Of a stretch of 31,483 bases of DNA, positions 8,178 through 16,138 are shown one piece after another. The notes below the pieces were generated by a model. It was not told where the DNA came from. It searched no databases and saw nothing but the letters and a program-made list of their open reading frames with translations. Source of the DNA: Streptomyces sp. NRRL F-6676 (GTDB lineage: Bacteria > Actinomycetota > Actinomycetes > Streptomycetales > Streptomycetaceae); contig NZ_JOHS01000067.1 in NCBI RefSeq assembly GCF_000725625.1, positions 1 to 31,483 on the forward strand. The letters run 5' to 3'. The stretch's first letter is position 1. Every line of letters starts with the position of its first letter. The position numbers and the translations under genes are program-made.

Positions 8178-8375
8178 CCGCGAAACGCTAGGAGGCGCCC
8201 CGGCTGCGGAACTTTCCGGTGGGCGTACGGGGCGTGAACTCCATGTGTCGGAACGGTGCACCGCGTGTGCGTCGGGGAATTCCAGGGGCCGGTTCGGTTT
8301 CCGGTGGTGTGTTGTTAACTTCTCGTTGATTCCTGGTTGGGCCGTGCATCGGAATCGCTTCCTAGCGTCGTCGAC
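8178..8375. promoter_or_regulatory. Divergent promoter region with two TAGCGT-N7-GTG starts
   Basis: The 198 bp separate the two arms of the glycan cluster. The leftward gene has TAGCGT at 8190-8185 then 7 nt then GTG 8177; the rightward gene has TAGCGT at 8363-8368 then 7 nt then GTG 8376. Both hexamers fit the TAnnnT -10 pattern at the distance expected for leaderless transcription. The -35 boxes are weak. The middle (8291-8335) is relatively T-rich. Confidence 0.6.
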
Positions 8376-9737
8376 GTGCCAGCAAGTACACCGAAGCCCA
8401 CGCGCATCGCCGTCCTGGCGGACTCCGACACCCGCTGGAAATGGGGTGCGCTGACCGCCGCGCGGATCGCGCCGGGCGCCTCCATGGAAGCCGGGCCGCG
8501 CGAGGCGGCGCAAGCCGGGACGGCGGCGGCCGGCCCCGCGCTCGACGGCTTCCTGCTGCGCGGCCGGGCCACGCCCACGCCGCGCCAGCTGGCCGAGGTC
8601 GGCGTCCACGCCGACTCGCTGCGCGAGGTCACCGCCGTGGAGTTCCTGCGCACCATGGCGGAGAAGGAGTACGACGTCGTCGTGCTCGCCCTCGTCGGCG
8701 GCGGCGTGCAGGCGATGCTGCACGGCCTCAAGCGGGTCTGGGAGGGCCGCGCCCACCGCCCCGTGGTCGTCACCGGCTACGTCGGCGTCGTCTACGAGAA
8801 GCTCGCCGACGGCCTGCTGCTGCGGCACGGCGCGGACCTCGTCCTCGCCAACTCCCGTCAGGACGCGGAGCGTTTCGCCGCCGTGTACGAGGGGGTCGGC
8901 GCGGACGCCTCCTCGGTCACGGAGGTGGCGCTGCCGTTCCTCGGCGGCGCGGCCTACACCGGCGAACACGACCCCTACACCGTCGTGTTCGCCGCCCAGC
9001 CCTCCGTGCCCGCCGGCCGCAAGGAGCGCGTGTACCTGCTCGACCGCCTGGTGCGGCACGCCCGGCAGCACCCCGAGCGCGAGGTGCTGCTCAAGCTGCG
9101 CTCCAAGCCGGGCGAGCACACCACGCACATCGAGGAACTGCCCTACCAGAAGCTCGCCCAGCGGGCCGACCTGCCGTCCAACCTCCGCCTGGTCTACGGG
9201 CACATGGGGGAGGTCCTGGACCGCACCGACCTGCTGGTCACGGTCAGCTCGACGGCCGCGCTCGAGTCGCTGCACCGCCGCATCCCGACCGTGGTCCTCA
9301 CCGACCTCGGGGTGCGCGAGGTGCTCGGCAACCACCACTTCACCGGCTCCGGCTGCCTCGCCTCCTGGGACCAGCTCGACGCCGGGCACCGTCCGCGGCC
9401 CGACGCGGACTGGGTCGCCCGGCAGGGGGTGGCGGCCGACGGCTCCTACGACACCGCGTTCGACGCCGCCCGCGAGCGGATCGCGAAGCTGCTGGCCCAG
9501 CCCGGCGGGCTGCCGCCGCTGACCCCGTACTACACGCCCGCGACGGCGCCCGGCTATCTGCCCGGCATCCTCGCCCGCCACCACCTCGGCCCGGACGGCA
9601 GCCCGCTGCCGGGCGCGCCCGCCGCCGACCGCGAGCCGGGCCCGGTCCGGGAGATCGTGCGCCGCGCGGCGCGCGGCGCCTACCGGCACGGGGTGCAGCG
9701 GGTCGCCCCGGTGATCCGCCGGATGGGGGAGCTGTGA
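8376..9737 (+). CDS. Putative GT-B-like glycosyltransferase of the surface-glycan cluster
   Basis: A 453-residue protein without signal peptide or membrane segments. It opens with RIAVLADSDTRWKWG, and VVVLALVGGG (about 101-110) and VVVTGYVGVVYEK (about 131-143) look like Rossmann strands. KLRSKPGEH (about 240-248) and VTVSSTAALESLHRRIP (about 288-304) match the phosphate-binding and helix regions of capsule or CDP-glycerol-type GT-B transferases; I recall an actinobacterial family annotated DUF6716 with this look (unverified). GTG 8376 fits the leaderless promoter at 8363-8368; an earlier in-frame ATG would precede that -10 box. It is the first gene of the rightward arm, 53 nt before the CMP-sugar synthetase gene, so it probably uses or delivers the CMP-activated sugar (inference). 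Confidence 0.75.
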   Translation: MPASTPKPTRIAVLADSDTRWKWGALTAARIAPGASMEAGPREAAQAGTAAAGPALDGFLLRGRATPTPRQLAEVGVHADSLREVTAVEFLRTMAEKEYDVVVLALVGGGVQAMLHGLKRVWEGRAHRPVVVTGYVGVVYEKLADGLLLRHGADLVLANSRQDAERFAAVYEGVGADASSVTEVALPFLGGAAYTGEHDPYTVVFAAQPSVPAGRKERVYLLDRLVRHARQHPEREVLLKLRSKPGEHTTHIEELPYQKLAQRADLPSNLRLVYGHMGEVLDRTDLLVTVSSTAALESLHRRIPTVVLTDLGVREVLGNHHFTGSGCLASWDQLDAGHRPRPDADWVARQGVAADGSYDTAFDAARERIAKLLAQPGGLPPLTPYYTPATAPGYLPGILARHHLGPDGSPLPGAPAADREPGPVREIVRRAARGAYRHGVQRVAPVIRRMGEL

Positions 9738-9790
9738 GCGCCCCGGCCGTCCGTCGAGCAGTCCCGATTCCCTCCCGAGGAGCAGAACCC

Positions 9791-11032
9791 ATGACCAGTC
9801 CGGATGCGGGCACCGCCATGCGCCGGGTGCTCGCGGTGATCCCCGCGCGCGGCGGCTCCAAGGGCGTGCCCGCGAAGAACCTCGCCCCGGTCGGCGGGGT
9901 GCCGCTGGTGGCCCGCGCGGTGCGCGAGTGCCGCGCCACCCGCCTGGTGACCGACGTCGTCGTCTCCACCGACGACCACGCGATCGCCGCCGTCGCCCGC
10001 GAGGCCGGCGCCGAGGTCGTACTGCGCCCCGCCGCGATCGCCGGCGACACGGCGACCTCCGAGGCCGCCGTACGGCACGCGATGGACGCGCACGAGGCCC
10101 TGCACGGGGCGCCCGTCGACGTCGTCCTGCTCGTGCAGTGCACCAGCCCCTTCCTGGTCCGCGAGGACATCGACGGGGTGGCGGGCGCGGTCGTCGAGAA
10201 GGGCGCCGACACGGCGGTCACCGTCGCCCCCTTCCACGGCTTCGTCTGGCGGGACGGCGGGCCCGGCGACCCCGACGCGGACGGGGGCCACGGCGTCAAC
10301 CACGACAAGTCCTACCGCCCCCGCCGCCAGGACCGCCCCCAGGACCTGCTGGAGACCGGCGCCGCCTACGCGATGGACGCGGCCGGCTTCCGCACCCACG
10401 GCCACCGCTTCTTCGGCCGCACCGACCTGGTGCGCACCGACCCGGCCCGGGTCCTGGAGATCGACGACCCGCACGACCTGGCCCGCGCCCGCGCCCTCGC
10501 GCCGCTCTTCGACGCGAACAGGCCCGGCGCGCTGCCGACCGCCGCCGACATCGACGCGGTCGTACTCGACTTCGACGGCACCCAGACCGACGACAGGGTG
10601 CTGATCGACTCCGACGGACGGGAGTTCGTCTCCGTGCACCGCGGGGACGGCCTCGGCATCGCGGCCCTGCGCCGCAGCGGCCTCAAGCTGCTGATCCTGT
10701 CCACGGAACAGAACCCGGTCGTCGCCGCCCGGGCCCGGAAGCTCAAGCTCCCGGTGCTGCACGGCGTCGACCGGAAGGACCTCGCGCTGAAGCAGTGGTG
10801 CGAGGAGCAGGGCATCGCGCCCGAGCGCGTGCTCTACGTCGGCAACGACGTCAACGACCTCCCGTGCTTCGCCCTCGTGGGCTGGCCCGTGGCGGTCGCG
10901 AGCGCCCACGACGTCGTGCGCGGCGCCGCACGCGCGGTCACCACCGTCTCCGGCGGTGACGGCGCGATCCGGGAGATCGCCGGCTGGATCCTCGGCCCCT
11001 CCCTCGATTCCCCCGCCCCCCTCACCAAGTAA
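9791..11032 (+). CDS. neuA: CMP-nonulosonate cytidylyltransferase fused to HAD phosphatase
   Basis: A 413-residue bifunctional protein. Residues 11-245 are a NeuA-type cytidylyltransferase with the nucleotide-binding IPARGGSKGVPAKN at 17-30, which converts a free nonulosonic acid plus CTP into the CMP-sugar. Residues 252-405 are a KdsC-like HAD phosphatase with the nucleophile motif DFDGT at 260-264, STE at about 304-306 and GNDVND at 351-356. The phosphatase half suggests that a 9-phosphate (Neu5Ac-9-P or Kdn-9-P) is dephosphorylated before activation, as in Kdn pathways made from mannose-6-phosphate (family knowledge). ATG 9791 has GAGGAG 8 nt upstream. It lies 12 nt before the synthase gene in one operon. 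The exact sugar is inferred, Kdn being favoured by known Streptomyces teichulosonic acids. Confidence 0.9.
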   Translation: MTSPDAGTAMRRVLAVIPARGGSKGVPAKNLAPVGGVPLVARAVRECRATRLVTDVVVSTDDHAIAAVAREAGAEVVLRPAAIAGDTATSEAAVRHAMDAHEALHGAPVDVVLLVQCTSPFLVREDIDGVAGAVVEKGADTAVTVAPFHGFVWRDGGPGDPDADGGHGVNHDKSYRPRRQDRPQDLLETGAAYAMDAAGFRTHGHRFFGRTDLVRTDPARVLEIDDPHDLARARALAPLFDANRPGALPTAADIDAVVLDFDGTQTDDRVLIDSDGREFVSVHRGDGLGIAALRRSGLKLLILSTEQNPVVAARARKLKLPVLHGVDRKDLALKQWCEEQGIAPERVLYVGNDVNDLPCFALVGWPVAVASAHDVVRGAARAVTTVSGGDGAIREIAGWILGPSLDSPAPLTK

Positions 11033-11044
11033 GGGAAGAACCCC

Positions 11045-11983
11045 ATGAGCACGTACTCCCGCATTCGCAAGCTCGGTGCCCGCGAGGCCGGCCCCGGCCG
11101 CCCCGTCTACATCACCGGCGAGATCGGCATCAACCACAACGGCGAGCTCGACAACGCCTTCAAGCTGATCGACGCGGCCGCCGAGGCCGGCTGCGACGCG
11201 GTCAAGTTCCAGAAGCGCACGCCCGAGATCTGCACCCCGCGCGACCAGTGGGACATCGAGCGCGACACCCCCTGGGGCCGGATGACGTACATCGACTACC
11301 GCCACCGCGTCGAGTTCGGCGAGGACGAGTACCGCCAGATCGACGCGTACTGCAAGGAGAAGGGGATCGACTGGTTCGCCTCCCCGTGGGACACCGAGGC
11401 CGTCGCCTTCCTGGAGAAGTTCGACGTCCCCGCCCACAAGGTGGCCTCCGCCTCCCTGACCGACGACGAGCTGCTGCGCGAGCTGCGGGCGACCGGCCGT
11501 ACGATCATCCTCTCCACCGGCATGTCCACGCCGAAGCAGATCCGGCACGCGGTGGAGGTCCTCGGCAGCGACAACATCCTCATGTGCCACGCCACGTCGA
11601 CCTACCCGGCGCAGGCCGAGGAGCTGAACCTCCGCGTCATCAACACCCTCCAGCAGGAGTACCCGAACGTCCCGATCGGCTACTCCGGCCACGAGACGGG
11701 CCTCCAGACCACGCTGGCCGCGGTCGCGCTCGGCGCCGCGTTCGTCGAGCGGCACATCACCCTCGACCGCGCCATGTGGGGCTCCGACCAGGCCGCCTCC
11801 GTCGAGCCGCAGGGCCTCCAGCGCCTCGTCCGCGACATCCGCACCATCGAGGCCTCCCTCGGTGACGGCGTGAAGAAGGTCTACGACTCCGAGCTCGGCC
11901 CGATGAAGAAGCTGCGCCGTGTCTCCGGTGTCGTCGCGGAGGCGGAGATCGCCGCGGCTGCGGGCGAGCCGGTCACGGTCTGA
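11045..11983 (+). CDS. neuB: NeuB-type nonulosonic acid synthase, lacking the SAF domain
   Basis: A 312-residue TIM-barrel synthase that condenses phosphoenolpyruvate with a six-carbon sugar (ManNAc, mannose or their 6-phosphates) to make a nine-carbon ulosonic acid. Motifs are GEIGINHNG at 25-33, VKFQK at about 53-57, LSTGM at about 156-160, HATSTYP at 182-188, GYSGHETG at 212-219 and VERHITL at about 234-240. NeuB proteins usually run to about 345 residues and end in an antifreeze-like SAF domain that helps form the active site; this one stops after the barrel. ATG 11045 has an AAGGGAAG ribosome site, 12 nt after the cytidylyltransferase stop. GSDQAASVEP replaces the more usual GPDH-type loop. 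With the fused phosphatase upstream, the product may be Kdn-9-phosphate (inference). Confidence 0.9.
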   Translation: MSTYSRIRKLGAREAGPGRPVYITGEIGINHNGELDNAFKLIDAAAEAGCDAVKFQKRTPEICTPRDQWDIERDTPWGRMTYIDYRHRVEFGEDEYRQIDAYCKEKGIDWFASPWDTEAVAFLEKFDVPAHKVASASLTDDELLRELRATGRTIILSTGMSTPKQIRHAVEVLGSDNILMCHATSTYPAQAEELNLRVINTLQQEYPNVPIGYSGHETGLQTTLAAVALGAAFVERHITLDRAMWGSDQAASVEPQGLQRLVRDIRTIEASLGDGVKKVYDSELGPMKKLRRVSGVVAEAEIAAAAGEPVTV

Positions 11984-12008
11984 CACGGGACGGGACGGTC
12001 GTACGCCG

Positions 12009-13106
12009 ATGAGCCCCCGCGCCGGATCACCCGGCCCCGGTCCCGGCACTCTCGCCTTCGTCGAGAGCCCGGTGCAGCTGCTGAACGTCCTGGAGTGGGC
12101 GCACGCGCACGCCCCGGACGGGCAGTGGCCGCCCGGCGCGGGCCTCACCCTCGTCGTCCTGTCCCCCGTCGATCCCATGACCCGCGGCCAGCTGCGCCGC
12201 ATGGCCGAGCTGGCGCGGGAGGAGGGGCACGAGGTGCGCTGGGAGGAGGCGCGCGGCGGCACCCTCGCCCCCTTCCAGACGGTGGGCGGACTGACCTCCC
12301 TGCTGCGCCGGGCGCGGCGGGTGGTCATGGGCGACCCGTTCTCCCGCTACGTCCAGCTGCTGCTGACCCTGACGAAGGCGGCCGAGCTGGTCGTGGTGGA
12401 CGACGGCACGGCGACGATGGAGTTCGTCACCCAACTGGCCCAGGGCGAACGCCTGGTGCGCTGGCACCGCAAGGGCGGCCGCCCGGGCCCGCGGGACCTG
12501 ATCTTCGCTCCGGTGTCGTCCTCGGCCCGCCGCCGGCTGACCCCGACGCCCGAGCGCACGGTCGAGATCTTCTCCTCCATGCCGATCGAGGAGATCCCCG
12601 ACGGCGTCACGGTCGCGGCGAACGACTTCGCCTGGACCCGTTCCCGCTTCGGCCCCCCGCGCGTCGCCAAGGGCGCGGACATGGTGGGCACCTCGCTGGT
12701 GGAGACGGGCGTGGTCGACGCCGACCGCTACCTGGACGCGGTCCGCACCCTGGCCAAGACCCACGGCGCGACCCGCTACTTCGCCCACCGCCGCGAGAGC
12801 ACGGAGAAACTCCACCGCCTGGCGGTGGAGACGGGCCTGGAGATCGTCCGCCCCGACCTCCCCCTGGAACTCATCGCCCGCCGCGGCCCGGTCGGCCGCA
12901 CGATCCTCAGCTTCCCCTCCACGGTCGTCCACACCCTCCCGCTGGCCCTGGCCGGCACGGAGGTCCGCGTCGCGGTCTGCGACATAGACCCCACCTGGCT
13001 CACCACCAAGGCCTCCCCCCGCGCCCAGGGCTTCCTCTCCGGCGTCACCAGCACGGCGAGGGACATCCACCGGCTGCCGGGGACGTCGGCGGTGGTGGCG
13101 GGGTAG
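12009..13106 (+). CDS. Sialyltransferase-like protein (GT52/polysialyltransferase-like)
   Basis: A 365-residue protein with no membrane segment, starting at ATG 12009, 25 nt after the synthase stop. VESPVQLLNVLEW at 18-30 resembles the N-terminal strand of GT52-type sialyltransferases. VVDDGTATMEF at about 129-139 suggests the DDG turn, YFAHRRES at about 257-264 is where such enzymes carry a His-Pro-Arg-like nucleotide-binding motif, and SFPSTVVHTL at about 301-310 matches the Ser-Thr helix start. I infer transfer of a CMP-activated nonulosonic acid. The family assignment rests on short motifs and is tentative, but position as the last gene of a synthase/CMP-transferase operon supports it. 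Confidence 0.65.
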   Translation: MSPRAGSPGPGPGTLAFVESPVQLLNVLEWAHAHAPDGQWPPGAGLTLVVLSPVDPMTRGQLRRMAELAREEGHEVRWEEARGGTLAPFQTVGGLTSLLRRARRVVMGDPFSRYVQLLLTLTKAAELVVVDDGTATMEFVTQLAQGERLVRWHRKGGRPGPRDLIFAPVSSSARRRLTPTPERTVEIFSSMPIEEIPDGVTVAANDFAWTRSRFGPPRVAKGADMVGTSLVETGVVDADRYLDAVRTLAKTHGATRYFAHRRESTEKLHRLAVETGLEIVRPDLPLELIARRGPVGRTILSFPSTVVHTLPLALAGTEVRVAVCDIDPTWLTTKASPRAQGFLSGVTSTARDIHRLPGTSAVVAG

Positions 13107-13294
13107 GGGGACGAGGAGGGTACGGGTGGGAGTGTGGTGGAGGTCACATCGTCCCGGGGGCGTGCCCGACTCGGCCGACAAGTCCGGGCAGTTTACCCAG
13201 GCGTGAAGGTCGTCATGCGGCGCTCGCCCGGGTTTTTTTCGCCCAACGGCCTGAACTTTTGTTGATCACGGGTTAGTTGTGCCCCCGATCGGCC
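13107..13294. other. Intergenic region after the glycan operon
   Basis: Contains a G-rich stretch right after the stop, then a 7-T run at 13233-13239 preceded by GC-rich sequence (GGCGCTCGCCCGGG) that may act as a weak terminator. A comparatively AT-rich segment (13250-13280) leads into the amidohydrolase promoter. No small gene is convincing. Confidence 0.4.
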
Positions 13295-13310
13295 TACCCT
13301 TCAAAGGGTG
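13295..13310 (+). promoter_or_regulatory. Putative -10 box and palindrome at the amidohydrolase start
   Basis: TACCCT (13295-13300) stands 7 nt before GTG 13308, matching a leaderless start. The same bases form a 6-bp inverted repeat, ACCCTT-CA-AAGGGT (13296-13309), spanning the start codon. AAAGGG could alternatively serve as ribosome site for GTG 13317 or ATG 13320. Confidence 0.4.
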
Positions 13311-14546
13311 AACCATGTGATGTCCCCAGAGTCCGAGGCCGACATCCCGGGGAACGCTGTGCTCCCCGGCGCACTGCCCGCCGCCCTGCACGCCGAGCTC
13401 GTGGCCTTCCGCCGCGATCTGCACATGCACCCGGAACTCGGCCACCAGGAGTTCCGTACGACCGCCGCGATCAAGGCCCGGCTGGAGAAGGCGGGGCTCA
13501 CGCCACGCGTCCTCGACGGCGGGACCGGCCTCGTCTGCGACATCGGTGAGACGGGGGACCGGGCCGACGGCCCGATCCTCGCCCTGCGCGCCGACATCGA
13601 CGCGCTGCCCATCCCGGACACCAAGGCCGACTGCGCCTACCGCTCCACCGTCCCGGACCGTGCCCACGCCTGTGGTCACGACGTGCACACCACAGTCGTC
13701 CTCGGCACCGCGCTCGTCCTCGCCGAACTGCACCGAGAGGGCCGGCTGCCGCGCGGCGTGCGGATGATCTTCCAGCCCGCCGAGGAGGTGCTGCCCGGCG
13801 GCGCCTCCGACGTCATCGCCTCCGGCGCCCTCGACGACGTCGGCCGCATCATCGCCGTGCACTGCGACCCGAAGGTCGACGCCGGCCGCATCGGCCTGCG
13901 CTACGGCGCCATCACCTCCGCCTGCGACCGCGTCGAGATCGCCCTCGACGGCCCCGGCGGCCACACCGCGCGCCCCCACCAGACCACGGACCTCGTCACC
14001 GCCGCCGCCCGCGTCGCCCTCGACGTGCCCGCCCTGGTGCGCAACCGGGTCGACGCCCGCAGCGGGCTCTCCGTCACCTGGGGCCGCATCGAGTCCGGCC
14101 ACGCGCCCAACGTCATCCCCCAGCACGCCGAGCTCTCCGGGACCGTACGGTGCCTGGACCTCGACGCCTGGCGGATCGCGCCCGACGTCGTGCACGCCGC
14201 GGTCGACGAGATCGCGAACATGTACCGCGCCAAGTCCGAGATCAACTACATCCGGGGCGTCCCGCCGGTCGTCAACGACCCCGTCGTCGCCGAACTGCTG
14301 CGCGACGCGATGACCGCACGGCGCGGCGACGACTCCGTCGAGGACACCCCGCAGAGCCTCGGCGGCGAGGACTTCTCCTGGTACCTGGAGCACGTGCCCG
14401 GCGCCATGGCCCGCCTCGGTGTGCGCCGCCCCGGCGACCACACCGTCCGCGACCTGCACCAGGGCGACTTCGACGCGGACGAGCAGGCCATCACCGTCGG
14501 CGTGGAGATGTTCACGGCGGCGGCGCTGCTGCACCCGGACCACTGA
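13308..14546 (+). CDS. M20D-family amidohydrolase (N-acyl amino acid hydrolase-like)
   Basis: A 412-residue metallohydrolase of the hippurate/N-acyl-amino-acid/indole-acetyl-amino-acid hydrolase group, which cleaves an amide bond of an acylated amino acid or peptide. RRDLHMHPELGHQE lies at about 35-48, the metal-site HACGHDVH at about 120-127, PAEEVLPGGA at about 157-166, the dimerisation-domain GGHTARPH at about 217-224, and GGEDFSWYLEHVPGA at about 352-366. A histidine near 384 (LHQGDF) is the probable last metal ligand. No signal peptide is seen, so it is cytoplasmic. The start could be GTG 13308, GTG 13317 or ATG 13320; I favour 13308 because TACCCT fits a leaderless promoter. The upstream glycan genes and downstream lipoprotein give no clear functional link; the substrate is unknown. 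Confidence 0.9.
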   Translation: MNHVMSPESEADIPGNAVLPGALPAALHAELVAFRRDLHMHPELGHQEFRTTAAIKARLEKAGLTPRVLDGGTGLVCDIGETGDRADGPILALRADIDALPIPDTKADCAYRSTVPDRAHACGHDVHTTVVLGTALVLAELHREGRLPRGVRMIFQPAEEVLPGGASDVIASGALDDVGRIIAVHCDPKVDAGRIGLRYGAITSACDRVEIALDGPGGHTARPHQTTDLVTAAARVALDVPALVRNRVDARSGLSVTWGRIESGHAPNVIPQHAELSGTVRCLDLDAWRIAPDVVHAAVDEIANMYRAKSEINYIRGVPPVVNDPVVAELLRDAMTARRGDDSVEDTPQSLGGEDFSWYLEHVPGAMARLGVRRPGDHTVRDLHQGDFDADEQAITVGVEMFTAAALLHPDH

Positions 14547-14553
14547 CGATCCC

Positions 14554-14588
14554 GTCCGGCCGGGCCCGTACGGTCCGGCCGGGCCCGT
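14554..14588 (+). terminator. Repeated GC-rich hairpin after the amidohydrolase gene
   Basis: A 16-bp direct repeat (GTCCGGCCGGGCCCGT at 14554-14569 and 14573-14588). Each copy holds the self-complementary CGGGCCCG, so the two copies can pair as a hairpin starting 7 nt after the stop. A terminator is likely but not certain. Confidence 0.45.
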
Positions 14589-14647
14589 GTCGTCGAACGG
14601 CGGCACGAATCGGTAACGGCCGCGCGGTATCCCGTTCCCCCGTACTT

Positions 14648-14660
14648 CTACGCGCGTTAC
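14648..14660 (+). promoter_or_regulatory. Nucleoside-regulon operator copy 1 (CTACGCGCGTTAC)
   Basis: This 13-mer contains the palindromic core ACGCGCGT and recurs exactly at 25099-25111 on the minus strand; CTACGCGCGTAG occurs at 23669-23680 and 28592-28603. It overlaps a TACTGT -10-like box (14658-14663) and is 80 nt upstream of the lipoprotein start. All four sites precede nucleoside uptake or catabolic genes. The binding protein is unknown. Confidence 0.75.
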
Positions 14661-14740
14661 TGTGCGCCCGAATCGCTGCCGCAGCGGCGCGTTCGACGGA
14701 GCTGACCGGCCACGGGTGCCGGGAACGAAGGGTGCTTGTC

Positions 14741-15826
14741 GTGCGTTCGATCTCCCCCAGAACCAGGTTCTCCCGCGCCGCGGTGGCCGTCGCCGTCGTC
14801 GCTCTCGCCGCCGCCGGGTGCGGAAAGTCCAGCAGCGAGGCCAACAACTCCGACGACGGCTCGGACAAGAGCGCGTCGGGCGGTTACTCCGGCAAGGGCA
14901 TCGGCCTCGCGTACGACATCGGCGGCAAGGGCGACCAGTCCTTCAACGACGCCGCGTACGCCGGTTTCGCCAAGGCGGAGAAGGAGTTCAAGATCGGCGG
15001 GCGGGACATCGAGCCGCAGGACGGCGAGTCCGACGCCGACAAGATCCAGCGCCTGACCACGCTCGCCAAGGCCGGCTACAACCCGATCATCGGCGTCGGC
15101 TACTCCTACGCACCCGCGGTCAAGGAGGTCGCCGCGAAGTACCCGAAGGTCACCTTCGGCATGATCGACGACGAGACGATCAAGGCCAAGAACGTCGTCG
15201 ACCTGGTCTTCAGCGCCGAGCAGTCCTCCTACCTCGCCGGTGTCGCGGCGGCCAAGGCCAGCAAGAAGGACCACATCGGCTTCATCGGCGGCGTCGACAT
15301 CCCGCTCATCCACACGTTCGAAGCCGGCTTCGACCAGGGCGCCAAGTCCGTCAACCCGAAGATCAAAATCGAGTCGCAGTATCTGACGGAGACCGCGGCC
15401 GAGGGCGGCTTCTCCAGCCCCGACAAGGGCCAGAGCGCGGCGGACGGCCAGCTCGACGCGGGCGCGGACGTCATCTACCACGCGGCCGGCCTCTCCGGGC
15501 AGGGCGTGATCAAGTCCGCCGCCACCCACAAGGCGTGGGCGATCGGCGTCGACTCCGACCAGTACAAGCAGTCGGCCCTGGCCAAGTACAAGGACCACAT
15601 CCTCGGCTCGGCGCTGAAGAACGTCGGCGGCGCGGTCTACGACCTGGTCAAGTCCGTCCACGAGGGCAAGCCCCTGAGCGGCGTCGTCGTCGGCGACCTC
15701 AAGTCCGGCGGCGTCGGCTTCGCGGACTCCAACCCGAAGTACCGCGCAATGAAGGACGTGGTCGCGGCCGTGGAGCAGGCGAAGCAGGACGTGATCGACG
15801 GCAAGGTCACGGTGGCGACGAAGTAG
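14741..15826 (+). CDS. BmpA-family nucleoside-binding lipoprotein (copy 1)
   Basis: A 361-residue exported lipoprotein. The signal has RTRFSR charges, a hydrophobic run and an LAAAGC lipobox with the lipidated cysteine at about 27, followed by a Ser/Asn/Asp-rich tether. The mature domain is a BmpA/PnrA-type periplasmic-binding fold: GIGLAYDIGGKGDQSFNDAA, DGESDADKIQRL, GVGYSYAPAVKEVA, FIGGVDIPLIHTFEAGF, YHAAGLSGQGV and WAIGVDSDQY. This family captures nucleosides for ABC import. GTG 14741 has GAAGGG about 8 nt upstream. It probably feeds the permease operon at 19.5-23.6 kb, together with the second copy at 23995-25044, to which it is closely similar throughout. The shared operator points to joint control. 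Confidence 0.92.
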   Translation: MRSISPRTRFSRAAVAVAVVALAAAGCGKSSSEANNSDDGSDKSASGGYSGKGIGLAYDIGGKGDQSFNDAAYAGFAKAEKEFKIGGRDIEPQDGESDADKIQRLTTLAKAGYNPIIGVGYSYAPAVKEVAAKYPKVTFGMIDDETIKAKNVVDLVFSAEQSSYLAGVAAAKASKKDHIGFIGGVDIPLIHTFEAGFDQGAKSVNPKIKIESQYLTETAAEGGFSSPDKGQSAADGQLDAGADVIYHAAGLSGQGVIKSAATHKAWAIGVDSDQYKQSALAKYKDHILGSALKNVGGAVYDLVKSVHEGKPLSGVVVGDLKSGGVGFADSNPKYRAMKDVVAAVEQAKQDVIDGKVTVATK

Positions 15827-15851
15827 GGGGGCGGTACCGGGCTGGGGTCCC

Positions 15852-16018
15852 TGCCGCGCCCCGCAAGGGGCGCGGGGCTGTGCTGATCTGCGGCTCTGCC
15901 GCAGGGGCGCGGGGAACTGCGCGAGAAGCCCCACCGGCGGTCAGCCGAAAACCCACCCCGGGGTCCAAGGGGCGGAGCCCCTTGAAGGGATGGGAAGGGT
16001 AGGGGCGGCGGGGGCGAT
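15852..16018. repeat. Mosaic GC-rich interspersed repeat, copy A
   Basis: Ordered blocks: a hairpin with 9-bp arms (15854-15862/15867-15875), GATCTGCGGCTC...GCCGC, GGGGCGCGGGGAACTGCGCG, a second hairpin (AAGGGGC-GGA-GCCCCTT) and GGGTAGGGGCGGCGGGGGCG. The same blocks recur inverted at 17514-17770, and a shorter version lies at 25206-25302. The first hairpin also provides a terminator for the lipoprotein gene. Confidence 0.75.
15854..15875 (+). terminator. Terminator after lipoprotein gene copy 1
   Basis: Perfect 9-bp GC stem (CCGCGCCCC/GGGGCGCGG) closed by the tetraloop GCAA, 28 nt after the stop at 15824-15826. Confidence 0.65.
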
Positions 16019-16138
16019 CAATCCCCCGACCAGCCCCTTCCTCCATCCGGGGCGCGATTGTCAGTGCCCTCCGGTAGCTTCCGAAGTGCGGGGGGACACA
16101 GCGCCCGTACACGCACACGGCCACAGGGGTGGGTGGAC

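Noticed and set aside
8441..9790. Upstream extension of the CMP-sugar synthetase frame
   Set aside because: The extension is Arg/Pro/Ala-rich and overlaps the GT-B-like gene in another frame; ATG 9791 has a good ribosome site right before the conserved NeuA sequence.
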